64,000 nucleotides of DNA from Roseiarcus sp963794655 (GTDB taxonomy: Bacteria > Pseudomonadota > Alphaproteobacteria > Rhizobiales > Beijerinckiaceae): NCBI GenBank assembly GCA_963794655.1, contig CAWCEV010000006.1, positions 620,001 to 684,000 on the forward strand. The letters are read 5' to 3'. Below are positions 49,455 to 57,998 of this stretch, piece after piece. The position numbers and the translations under genes are program-made. Position 1 is the first letter of the stretch, and every line of letters begins with the position of its first letter. Below the pieces are notes generated by a model, which was not told the origin of the DNA, made no database searches, and saw only the letters and a list, made by a program, of their open reading frames with translations.

Positions 49455-50854
49455 CGGCGGGACTCCTGGACGGATCTGCTCGAGCGATCGCCGCGGCGGT
49501 CCGAACCGGCGCTGCGGGCGCGCGCGAGATCGCTGAGGAGGCGCTCAACCGCGTCAAGAGCCGCAACGCGGCGCTCGGCGCCTTCACCGACGTCACGGCG
49601 GCCCGCGCGCTCGCCAAGGCCGATGCGATCGATGCGGCTCGGGCGCGAGGAGAGAGCCTCGGTCCACTCGCGGGCGCGCCGTTCGCCGTCAAGAATCTGT
49701 TCGACATCGAAGGCCTAACGACGCGCGCGGGCTCCAAGATCAACCGCGATCATGCTCCGGCCAAGGCCGACGCGACCGTGCTTGCCCGGCTCGAGGCGGC
49801 TGGCGGCGTGCTGATCGGCTCGCTCAACATGGGCGAATACGCCTACGATTTCACTGGCGAGAATGTCCACGACGGTCCATCACGCAATCCGCACGATCTC
49901 GAGCACATGACCGGCGGATCGTCTGGCGGGTCGGGCGCTGCGGTGGCCGGCGGCCTGGTTCCGATTGCGCTCGGATCGGACACCAACGGATCCATTCGCG
50001 TGCCGAGTTCGCTCTGCGGACTGTTCGGCCTCAAGCCGACTTACGGCCGGCTGTCGCGCGCCGGCGCATTCCCTTTCGTCGCCAGTCTTGATCACGTGGG
50101 GCCGCTCGCACGATCGGTCGGCGATCTCGCGCTCGCCTATGACGCGATGCTCGGACGAGACGAGGCAGACCCCGCGCAAGCGGATAAGCCGGCGGCGCCC
50201 GCTTCGCCCACGCTCGAGACGGGCGCGAAAGGACTTCGTGTCGCGCAACTCGGCGGTTATTTCGCCCGCTCGGCCGAGCCTGACGCGATCGCCGCCGTCG
50301 ATGCGGTCGCCCGTGCGCTGAAGGCGGCGCGGACCGTCGAACTTATCGACGCAGAGCAGGCGCGTTCGGCCGCTTATCTGATCAGCATGGTTGAAGGCGG
50401 CGCCCTGCATCTGGAGCGGTTGCGCACGCGCCTCAACGATTTCGATCCCGATGTTCGCGACCGGTTGGTCGCAGGCGCGATGCTTCCGGGCGCCTGGGTC
50501 GCGCAGGCGCAGAAATTTCGCCGCCGGTTCAGAGCGGAGACGCTGGCGCTTTTTCGCGATGTCGATATCCTGCTTGCGCCCGCCACTCCGTGCCGGGCGC
50601 CGAGGCTGGGGCAGAAGACCTTCGTGCTCGATGGCAAGGAGATGCTGGTGCGCCCAAACCTCGGATTATTCACCCAGCCGATTTCCTTCATCGGCCTGCC
50701 GGTGGTTGCGGCGCCGGTCTGGACTGAAGGCGAAAGGCTGCCGATCGGGGTGCAGATCATCGCCGCGCCGTGGCGCGAGGATCTCGCACTCCGCGCCGCC
50801 TCCGCCCTGGAGCAGGCCGGCGTTGTTCGCGCGCCGGTCGCGAGCCTGTCGTAA
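49451..50854 (+). CDS. atzE: 1-Carboxybiuret hydrolase subunit AtzE-like amidase
   Basis: The 467-residue protein belongs to the amidase signature family with triad K81 (FAVKNLFDIEG), S157 (MTGGSSGGSG) and S181 (GSDTNGSIRVP). Together with the adjacent DUF4089 protein, it matches the AtzE-AtzG pair, which deaminates 1-carboxybiuret to 1,3-dicarboxyurea, the substrate of AtzF. It could alternatively hydrolyse another carbamoyl compound, because AtzE and GatA-like amidases are hard to separate by sequence alone. GTG start overlapping atzG. Confidence 0.82.
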   Translation: MTAGLLDGSARAIAAAVRTGAAGAREIAEEALNRVKSRNAALGAFTDVTAARALAKADAIDAARARGESLGPLAGAPFAVKNLFDIEGLTTRAGSKINRDHAPAKADATVLARLEAAGGVLIGSLNMGEYAYDFTGENVHDGPSRNPHDLEHMTGGSSGGSGAAVAGGLVPIALGSDTNGSIRVPSSLCGLFGLKPTYGRLSRAGAFPFVASLDHVGPLARSVGDLALAYDAMLGRDEADPAQADKPAAPASPTLETGAKGLRVAQLGGYFARSAEPDAIAAVDAVARALKAARTVELIDAEQARSAAYLISMVEGGALHLERLRTRLNDFDPDVRDRLVAGAMLPGAWVAQAQKFRRRFRAETLALFRDVDILLAPATPCRAPRLGQKTFVLDGKEMLVRPNLGLFTQPISFIGLPVVAAPVWTEGERLPIGVQIIAAPWREDLALRAASALEQAGVVRAPVASLS

Positions 50855-50864
50855 CGAGGCGAAA

Positions 50865-52337
50865 ATGGCCGAGTTCGTCACGGGCGTCCAAACAACTACC
50901 GACCGGCTCTCCGGCGTCGTCCTCTTGCCGACCGACGGAAGTCCGGCAGGTCCGCCGGTCGATCTCTCGATCAGGGGCGGACGCATCGCTGAAATCACTC
51001 CCGCGGCCAACCCACCCCCGCGTCGCCTTTTGGCGATGTCGGCGTTGGTGAATGCGCATGATCACTGCCGCCCGCTTTCGCCGACGTCGTTCGGCGCGGC
51101 CGGGAAACCGCTCGAGGCCTGGCTGCTTCGGCTCGGCGCAATGCCTTCGATTGACCCCTATCTCGGCGCGCTCGCCGCCTTCGGACGCGCGGCGCGAGCC
51201 GGGGCGGGCTCGGTTATGGCCCATTACACCCGCTTTCATGGGCCGATGGCGCCGGTCCAGGAAGCGAAGGAGATAGCGCGCGCCGCGCGAGACGTCGGCC
51301 TGCGCGTCACCTTCGCCGTCTTCATGCGCGATCGGAACCCGCTGGTCTATGACGGCGAAGACAGCGTTCTGATGAAGCTGCCCGATGATGCCCGCGCGGT
51401 GATCGAGACGCAGTTTCTTTCCTCGATGCCGGGGGTCGTCGAGCAGATCGCCAACGTCGAAGAGATTGCCGCCGAGACAGAGAGCGATCTCTTTTCGGTC
51501 CAGTTCGGGCCCAGCGGCGCGCAATGGTGTTCGGACGAACTTATCGCTGGAATTGCCGAAGCTTCGCGCGTCACCGGACGGCGGGTGCACATGCATTTGC
51601 TCGAGACCCGATACCAGCGTGCGTTCGCCGACCGCGCCTACCCGGAAGGGGTCGTCGAGCGTCTGAAGACCATGGGGCTGCTCACGCCACGCCTGACGCT
51701 CGCCCATTGTGTCCACGCCAGGCCCGCTGAGCTCGACGCGATCGCGGCCGCAGGCGCGGTCATTGCCACAAACCCGAGCTCAAATCTTCACCTTAAGAGC
51801 GGCATCGCCCCAATTTCCGAGGCGCTGAAGCGCGGTTGCCGGGTCGCTCTGGGCGTGGACGCCTCGGCCTTTGATGAGGACGACGACATCGTGCGCGAAA
51901 TGCAACTCGGACATTTCCTTCATGGCGGCTGGGGCTTCGACAGTGTGATTGATCGAGGAGCATGGCTCTCGGCTATCGTCGCCAATGGGCGGTTCGCCAA
52001 CGGCGCGCCTAGTCCCGGGACGCTTGCGGTTGGGGCGCCCGCCGATATTCTTGTGCTCGATCTCCACGCGCTCGACCGCGATGCAGTTTTGGCAGTGGAG
52101 CCGATCGATCTCGTCTTTGCCCGCGCGAGCGCGGCCCAGGTCGCACGCTTGGTGGTCGCCGGCCGGGACGTGGTGCGCGACGGCCGGCTGACCGGCGTTA
52201 ACCTTAACGCTGCGGAAGGCGAACTCCGCCGCCAATATCGGGACAAGACACCGTCGCGCGCCGCTTTTTTCAAAGCCTGGGGTGACCTGGAGCCGGCCGT
52301 CGCCGCACACTATCGCGGCGGCGTTGGCTGTTGCTGA
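50865..52337 (+). CDS. AtzA/TrzN/SsnA-type amidohydrolase or deaminase
   Basis: The 490-residue metal-dependent hydrolase has H65-D-H67 in LVNAHDHCRP, then HMHLLETRYQRAF, TLAHCVHARPAELD and ALGVDASAFDEDDD, corresponding to the metal ligands of the TIM-barrel deaminase/chlorohydrolase group. Relatives remove amino or halogen groups from s-triazine, purine or pyrimidine rings. The ATG at 50865 follows GAGG; the long upstream frame overlaps atzE and is rejected. It is 10 bases after AtzE and 21 before the dioxygenase. A likely role is deamination of an imported ring before ring opening. Confidence 0.85.
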   Translation: MAEFVTGVQTTTDRLSGVVLLPTDGSPAGPPVDLSIRGGRIAEITPAANPPPRRLLAMSALVNAHDHCRPLSPTSFGAAGKPLEAWLLRLGAMPSIDPYLGALAAFGRAARAGAGSVMAHYTRFHGPMAPVQEAKEIARAARDVGLRVTFAVFMRDRNPLVYDGEDSVLMKLPDDARAVIETQFLSSMPGVVEQIANVEEIAAETESDLFSVQFGPSGAQWCSDELIAGIAEASRVTGRRVHMHLLETRYQRAFADRAYPEGVVERLKTMGLLTPRLTLAHCVHARPAELDAIAAAGAVIATNPSSNLHLKSGIAPISEALKRGCRVALGVDASAFDEDDDIVREMQLGHFLHGGWGFDSVIDRGAWLSAIVANGRFANGAPSPGTLAVGAPADILVLDLHALDRDAVLAVEPIDLVFARASAAQVARLVVAGRDVVRDGRLTGVNLNAAEGELRRQYRDKTPSRAAFFKAWGDLEPAVAAHYRGGVGCC

Positions 52338-52358
52338 CCGCTCGCGGAAGGACGGATC

Positions 52359-53321
52359 ATGCAGCGCACATTGCCGATCCTTGATCTGTCATCGTGGCGT
52401 GAGGGCGATCGCGCGTCGCTGACCAAAATTGCGGCCGAAGCCGGCGCCGCCTGTCGGAACGTCGGCTTTTTCTATGTCATCAATCACGGCGTCGACGGGA
52501 ATCTGATCGCAAACGCATTCGACCAGTCGCGGCGCTTTTTCGCTTTGCCGCTGGCCGACAGGCAGGCTTTCGCGATCGAGAGGATCGGCGGAAATCGGGG
52601 CTATTCAGGGATGTTGCACGAAGCGCTCGATCCGGCGCGGGGACCGGACATGAAAGAGGCTTTCAACGTCGGCCTGGAGATCGCGGCGAACGACCCCGAA
52701 CTTTTGTCCGGACAGCCCTTCCGTTCCCTCAACGCCTGGCCGAGACTGCCGAACTTCCGCGAAGCCCTGCTCGCCTACTATGACGCATGCGCGTCGCTCG
52801 GCGCCCGGCTGCACCGCGCCTTTGCCTGCGACCTCGGCCTTGAGCCGGGCTTCTTCGATGACAAATTCGATCGGCCGATGGCGACCCTGCGGCTGTTGCA
52901 CTATCCGGCGCCGCCCCCAGGCTCCGCGCCCCAGACGGGCGCGGGCGCACACACAGATTATGGCAATCTGACCCTGCTCGCCACCGACGACGTTGGCGGA
53001 CTCGAAGTCCGCGCACGCGATGGACAATGGATCGAAGCGCCAGTCGTCCCCGGCGCTTTCATCGTGAATATCGGGGATTGCCTGATGCGATGGACCAACG
53101 ACATCTACGTTTCGACTCCCCATCGCGTCGTCAACCGGAGCGCGAGAGAGCGGTATTCGATCGCTTTCTTCTACGACCCGAATCCGGAGGCGCTCGTCGC
53201 GACGATTCCGTCATGCGTGCGCCGGGGAGAGCATGTCCGCTATCCGCCGATCATGGCCGCTGAGTATCTCAAGCAGCGGTTGGACGCGAGCAAACCCGCC
53301 GAAGTGGCCGGGGCCGGGTAA
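52359..53321 (+). CDS. Isopenicillin N synthase-like Fe(II)/2-oxoglutarate dioxygenase
   Basis: The 320-residue protein has the DIOX-N region (VGFFYVINHGVDGN) and the 2OG-FeII core with H198-T-D200 in GAHTDYGNLTLL, H255 in STPHRVVN and R265-Y-S267. This family includes thymine-7-hydroxylase and other enzymes that hydroxylate small N-compounds. As the last gene of the BMP/biuret operon, it may oxidise a methyl or ring carbon of the imported compound. No direct proof of substrate. Confidence 0.85.
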   Translation: MQRTLPILDLSSWREGDRASLTKIAAEAGAACRNVGFFYVINHGVDGNLIANAFDQSRRFFALPLADRQAFAIERIGGNRGYSGMLHEALDPARGPDMKEAFNVGLEIAANDPELLSGQPFRSLNAWPRLPNFREALLAYYDACASLGARLHRAFACDLGLEPGFFDDKFDRPMATLRLLHYPAPPPGSAPQTGAGAHTDYGNLTLLATDDVGGLEVRARDGQWIEAPVVPGAFIVNIGDCLMRWTNDIYVSTPHRVVNRSARERYSIAFFYDPNPEALVATIPSCVRRGEHVRYPPIMAAEYLKQRLDASKPAEVAGAG

Positions 53322-53428
53322 GCCCGGGGGCGGGTTCGGACTTGTCAACCGGCATGGGAGCGGTCTATTGCTTCGCCGTTTACAGGCGCGACTCGGTTCG
53401 CGATACAAACGGGGTCGGGGAGAGCAAC

Positions 53429-53869
53429 ATGAACAATATCACGCGTCGCAGCCTCATCGTATCCGGGGCGGCGCTGGCGAGCGGGTCGATGCTGCTGCCG
53501 GCCGAGGCCGCGACCGGACAGGTTTCGCTCAGGATCGTGAGCGCGGGCTTTATTTTCGGCGCGACCGGCGGAGGCGGCGTCCTCACCTTTCAGGGCAGGC
53601 AATATCAGCTGTCGATCGGGGGCATCAGCGCCGGCGCGACAATCGGGGCGTCGGGCGCGGATCTCGTCGGCACCGCGTCCCATCTGCGCACCCCGGCTGA
53701 CATCAGCGGCGTCTACTCGGCGATCGGCGCCGGCCTCGCCGTCGCCGGCGGACGATCGGCGGCCCAGCTTTCGAATGCAAATGGCGTCGTGCTGCGTCTC
53801 CGCGGTCGACAGGTCGGCTTCATGTTCTCGCTCGACCTCAGCGGCATGGTGATCTCGCTGCAAGGCTGA
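53429..53869 (+). CDS. DUF1134 (EipA-like) exported protein
   Basis: This 146-residue protein has a twin-arginine-like signal (NITRRSLIVSGAALASG) and a single DUF1134 domain with VSLRIVSAGFIFGATGGGG, LSIGGISAGATIGASG and RLRGRQVGFMFSLDLSGMVI. EipA, a member, supports envelope integrity in Brucella. ATG at 53429 follows GGGGAGAG. It is 107 bases after the dioxygenase and is probably not part of the catabolic operon. It is convergent with araD. Confidence 0.85.
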   Translation: MNNITRRSLIVSGAALASGSMLLPAEAATGQVSLRIVSAGFIFGATGGGGVLTFQGRQYQLSIGGISAGATIGASGADLVGTASHLRTPADISGVYSAIGAGLAVAGGRSAAQLSNANGVVLRLRGRQVGFMFSLDLSGMVISLQG

Positions 53870-53884
53870 TCGGACGGCGCCTTA

Positions 53885-54580
53885 TTAAGCAGGGGCCTGA
53901 CCGTAGTAGGCGCCGGGCCCATGCTTGCGTCGGAAGTGCTTGTCTAGTAGCTCGGGCTCGATCGGCTTGAGCTGCGGCACGAGTTGCAGCGACATAAGCG
54001 CCATGTGGGCGATGCACTCGACTGCGACGGCCGATTCCAGGGCTTTGGCCACGCTCGGCCCCCAGGTGAATGGCGCGTGCCGATTTACGAGGACGCCGGG
54101 AAAATCCGCGGGGTCAAATGCCTGCATTTTCTCCACGATGACTTTGCCGGTCTCCCACTCATAGTCGGTGGCGATCTCGCTCGCGGTCATCTTGCGGGTG
54201 ACTGGTACTTCGCCGTTGAAATAGTCGGCGTGAGTCGTCCCGAAGATTGGAATCGGCCGGCCGGCTTGGGCGAAAGCCGTCGCGTGTGACGAGTGGGTGT
54301 GCACTACCCCGCCGATGTGCGTGAAGGCGAGGAACAGCCTGCGGTGAGTGGGCGTGTCCGAGGAGGGGTTGAGCCGTCCTTCGACCCTGCGCCCCTCGAG
54401 GTCGACGACGACCATGTCGTCTGGAGTCAGCGCTGAATAGTCAACCCCGCTTGGCTTGATCGCGAATGCGCCTCGCGCCCGATCGACCGCACTCGCATTG
54501 CCGAAGGTGAGATTGATTAGGCCATGCCGCGGCAGAGCGGCATTGGCTTCAAACGCTTCACGCTTCAATTCCTTGAACAT
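53885..54580 (-). CDS. araD: L-ribulose-5-phosphate 4-epimerase
   Basis: The 231-residue class II aldolase-fold enzyme converts L-ribulose 5-phosphate to D-xylulose 5-phosphate, the last step of arabinose entry into the pentose phosphate pathway. Zn-binding histidines are in VHTHSSHATAFAQAG and the later VNRHAPFTWG. GNASAVDRARGAFAIKPSG is typical of the family. ATG at 54580. It lies 16 bases after araA and is the last gene of the operon. Confidence 0.93.
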   Translation of the reverse strand: MFKELKREAFEANAALPRHGLINLTFGNASAVDRARGAFAIKPSGVDYSALTPDDMVVVDLEGRRVEGRLNPSSDTPTHRRLFLAFTHIGGVVHTHSSHATAFAQAGRPIPIFGTTHADYFNGEVPVTRKMTASEIATDYEWETGKVIVEKMQAFDPADFPGVLVNRHAPFTWGPSVAKALESAVAVECIAHMALMSLQLVPQLKPIEPELLDKHFRRKHGPGAYYGQAPA

Positions 54581-54596
54581 CGCCCTCGTCCCGCCG

Positions 54597-56105
54597 TCAG
54601 GCGCGGAATCCCTGCGCAAGGTAATAATAGACGTCGTTGCTTCGCAGGTCCTGCTTGAAGGTCGCCAGGTTCGTTTCCGGCCCGATCACCGCCATCTCGA
54701 TTCCAGCGATGGTGGTGAAATCCTCGAGCATCTCCTGGGTCACGCTGTAGCTGTATCCAGTGTGGTGCGCGCCGCCGGCCAGAATCCAGGCGGCGCAGGC
54801 GGTCTTGAAGTCGGGCTTGCATTCCCAGACGGCGCGGGCGACCGGCAACTTCGGCAGGGCGGGATGCTTGACGGCGGTCACCTCGTTAACCAACAGTCGA
54901 AACCGGGCGCCCAGATCGATCAGGCTGGCGTTAAGCGCCGTGCCGTTGGCCGCATCAAAAACCAGACGCACCGGATCCTCCTTGCCGCCGATCGATAGCG
55001 GATGAATCTCAAGCTTCGGTTTGCCTGCGGCGATGGATTCGCAGATTTCGAGCATGTGGGCGCCGAGAACCTGATGCCCCCCGGGCGCCAGATGATAGGT
55101 GTAGTCCTCCATGAACGAGGTTCCGCCCGGAAGGCCCTCGCCCATGACCTTCATTGCGCGCACCAGGGCTGCTGTCTTCCAGTCTCCTTCGCCCGCGAAG
55201 CCATAGCCCTCGGCCATCAAACGTTGCGGCGCGAGGCCCGGAAGCTGTCGCAGACCATGCAAGTCCTCGAACGTCGTGGTGAAGCCCTTGAAGCCGCCCT
55301 GTTCGAGAAAAGCGCGCAAGGCCAATTCGAGTCGCGCGCCGTAAAGCAGCGATTCGTGTCGGTCGCCCGCTTTGCGCAGTTCGGGTGCGACGGCGTATTT
55401 TTTCTCGTATTCGCCGGCCAGGGCCTTGGCTTTCGCATCCGGGACGGCATTCACTTCGGCTGCGAGGTCGCCGACGCCGTAGCCGTTGGTCGCGAAGCCG
55501 AATTTCATTTCGGCCGCGACCTTGTCGCCTTCGGTGACCGCTACCTGACGCATATTGTCGCCGAAGCGACAAAATTTCGCCCCCTGCCAATCGTGCCAAG
55601 CGTGCGCCGCGCGCATCCAGGCGCCGATGCGGTCCTGCACTTCCGGATCGGACCAGTGTCCGACGACGACCTTGCGCGGCAGACGCATGCGGGTGTGGAT
55701 GAAGCCGGCCTCCCGGTCGCCGTGGGCCGACTGGTTGAGATTCATGAAGTCCATGTCGATCGCGTCCCAGGGAAGGTCGCGATTGAACTGGGTGTGGAGG
55801 TGAACAAACGGCTTCTTGAGCGTGTTGAGCCCGCGCACCCACATTTTCGAGGGCGAGAACGTGTGCATCCAAAGGATCAGGCCGGCGCAGCCAGGGTCGG
55901 AATTCGCGTCAAGGCAAAGCTTCGCGATCTCGTCCGGAGTTGTCAGCAGCGCCTTGAAGGCGGTTTTCAGCGGCAGCCTCCGGGAATTGGCGAGTGCGCC
56001 GGCGATCTCCCGCCCATGCGCCGCGACCTGCTCAAGCGGGCCGGGACCGTAGAGATGCTGGGAGCCGCAAACGAGCCAGACTTGGGGAGTGGCGAGATTG
56101 ATCAT
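54597..56105 (-). CDS. araA: L-arabinose isomerase
   Basis: This 502-residue enzyme converts L-arabinose to L-ribulose. It begins PQVWLVCGSQHLYGPGPLEQV, the typical AraA N-terminus, and has LHTQFNRDLPWDAIDMDFMN, SLLYGARLELALRAFL and MLEICESIAAGKPKLEIHPL around the metal site. The length matches the family. It lies in the araBAD-like order araB, araA, araD on the minus strand. Confidence 0.95.
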   Translation of the reverse strand: MINLATPQVWLVCGSQHLYGPGPLEQVAAHGREIAGALANSRRLPLKTAFKALLTTPDEIAKLCLDANSDPGCAGLILWMHTFSPSKMWVRGLNTLKKPFVHLHTQFNRDLPWDAIDMDFMNLNQSAHGDREAGFIHTRMRLPRKVVVGHWSDPEVQDRIGAWMRAAHAWHDWQGAKFCRFGDNMRQVAVTEGDKVAAEMKFGFATNGYGVGDLAAEVNAVPDAKAKALAGEYEKKYAVAPELRKAGDRHESLLYGARLELALRAFLEQGGFKGFTTTFEDLHGLRQLPGLAPQRLMAEGYGFAGEGDWKTAALVRAMKVMGEGLPGGTSFMEDYTYHLAPGGHQVLGAHMLEICESIAAGKPKLEIHPLSIGGKEDPVRLVFDAANGTALNASLIDLGARFRLLVNEVTAVKHPALPKLPVARAVWECKPDFKTACAAWILAGGAHHTGYSYSVTQEMLEDFTTIAGIEMAVIGPETNLATFKQDLRSNDVYYYLAQGFRA

Positions 56106-56189
56106 AGCCGTCTCGGTTTTCCAGGTTGACGGAGCATTTCACTGAGCGTGTATGCGGCGAACAAAGCCCGCGCTCCTAGGAACGGGTGG

Positions 56190-57851
56190 TCATGCACGCT
56201 GCGCATACTTGATGTCCAGCAGTCTCTTCATGACCTGGGACAGATCAGCGGACTTGGTCAGCCCGCCGAAGGCATCGTGCAACTCCCGGTAAAGAGCGTA
56301 GAGTTGATCGTAGACGGCGCGGTTTTCCGCAACCGGCTGATAAGAGTCCGGCTTCAGCTTGGTCATTGCCGCCTCGGCGCTCTTAAAGTCCGGATGCCCG
56401 CCCGCCAGCACCGCCGCGGCAATCGCCGAGCCGAGAGCACAGGTCTGGCTCGAGCCCGCGACCTGCATGACGCACCCGGTGACGTCAGCATAGATCTGCA
56501 TCAGCAGCGGATTCTTCTCGGCGATGCCGCCCGTGCACACAACCTCGTCGATACGTACGCCGTACTCCTGGACGCGCTCGATGATCGCGCGCGCCCCGAA
56601 TGCAGTGGACTCGATCAAGGCGCGATAGATGTCAGCGCGGCTCGTATAGAGGTCTTGGCCGAGGATGAGGCCAGTGAGCCGCTGATCGACGAGAATTGTT
56701 CGATTGCCGTTGTTCCAGTCGAGGGCCAGAAGGCCGGCCTGACCGGGACCCTGTTGCGCCGCCTCGGCGGTGAGCTTGTCATGTAGCGTCGAGTCGCCCT
56801 CCAAGACCACTTCGACCCACCATTTGAAGATGTCGCCTACGGCTGATTGGCCTGCTTCGATGCCGAAGAAGCCGGGAAGGATCGCGCCTTTCACGATGCC
56901 GCAGATGCCGGGGATGTCAGCGACGTGGCGGTCGGCCGAAACGACGGCGCAATCGCAAGTCGAGGTGCCAATCACCTTGACCAGCGTGCCCTCGCGCACG
57001 CCGCAACCGATCGCGCCATAATGAACATCAAACTCTCCGATCGCGATCGGAATGCCTGCCTGAAGCCCGAATTTCTTCGCCCACTCAGGGCTGAGCCGCC
57101 CAGCCGGCTCGGTGGCGTCGTAGGCTTTTTCGTAGAGCCGGTCTCTGAGGTCGGCGAGGCGCGGGTCAAGCGCGGTCAAGAACTCCTTATCCGGCAGACC
57201 GCCCCAATCGTCGGAGTAGAGCGCCTTGTGCCCCGCTGCGCACACTCCCCTTTTAACCAGTCGCGGATCGGCCACGCCGGCGAGCACAGACGGCGCCCAG
57301 TCGGCGAGCTCGACCCAGGAGAACGCGGCCTCGAATGTCTGAGGGGCCACGTTGAGGCAATGCCAGAGCTTTGCCCAGAACCATTCTGATGAATAAACCC
57401 CGCCGATCTTGGCGATGTAATGCGGCCTGAGCTTGGCGCAGAGATCGGTGACTCTGGCGGCCTCGCGCCAGGACGTATGATCCTTCCACAACCAGCATTG
57501 GGCGTTGAGATCGCTTTTCCATTTCTCGTCCAGCGCGAGCGGCCGGTTCCGCGCGTCAACCGGGATCGGGCTCGAGCCAGTGGAGTCGAGACCGATGCCC
57601 ACGACCTTCGACGCATCGAAACCGGGCTTGCGTGAGGCTTCAGTGAGCGCGCCGGCAATGCTTTTCTCAAGGCCGAAGAGATAATCGCCGGGGTGCTGGC
57701 GCGCGAGCAGGCCGTCGTTCGGCTCCAGCAGCACACCCTGTAAGCCAGACGGGTAGTCGATCACGCGGCTGCCGAATTCGGCGCCGTCCGAACAGCGCAC
57801 GATGAGCGCGCGCACTGAATTGGTTCCGAAATCGACGCCTAGGGTGAACAT
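56190..57851 (-). CDS. araB: Ribulokinase
   Basis: The 553-residue FGGY-family sugar kinase phosphorylates L-ribulose. It has FTLGVDFGTNSVRALIVRCS (phosphate 1), GIGLDSTGSSPIPVD and DALIKSTAFGARAI-like SRADIYRALIESTAFGARAI, then VVCTGGIAEKNPLLMQI. Full length and all core motifs are present. It stands between the binding-protein gene (147 bases away) and araA (84 bases). Confidence 0.94.
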   Translation of the reverse strand: MFTLGVDFGTNSVRALIVRCSDGAEFGSRVIDYPSGLQGVLLEPNDGLLARQHPGDYLFGLEKSIAGALTEASRKPGFDASKVVGIGLDSTGSSPIPVDARNRPLALDEKWKSDLNAQCWLWKDHTSWREAARVTDLCAKLRPHYIAKIGGVYSSEWFWAKLWHCLNVAPQTFEAAFSWVELADWAPSVLAGVADPRLVKRGVCAAGHKALYSDDWGGLPDKEFLTALDPRLADLRDRLYEKAYDATEPAGRLSPEWAKKFGLQAGIPIAIGEFDVHYGAIGCGVREGTLVKVIGTSTCDCAVVSADRHVADIPGICGIVKGAILPGFFGIEAGQSAVGDIFKWWVEVVLEGDSTLHDKLTAEAAQQGPGQAGLLALDWNNGNRTILVDQRLTGLILGQDLYTSRADIYRALIESTAFGARAIIERVQEYGVRIDEVVCTGGIAEKNPLLMQIYADVTGCVMQVAGSSQTCALGSAIAAAVLAGGHPDFKSAEAAMTKLKPDSYQPVAENRAVYDQLYALYRELHDAFGGLTKSADLSQVMKRLLDIKYAQRA

Positions 57852-57998
57852 TGGCGCTCAAGTGCTCCGGATTTCTGTCGACTGCTGCGAGGCGCGGCTC
57901 GCGCAGCAAATGCATCAGACCGCCAATCATTGTCGCGGACGCCGTCCAGCGTCCGCGATCCGTAGGCGGCGAAGCCCTTCGAACGAACCGGGCAAGCC

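Noticed and set aside
50391..50864. Upstream extension of the amidohydrolase frame
   Set aside because: Overlaps most of the atzE 3' end in another frame; the ATG at 50865 after GAGG fits the family start.
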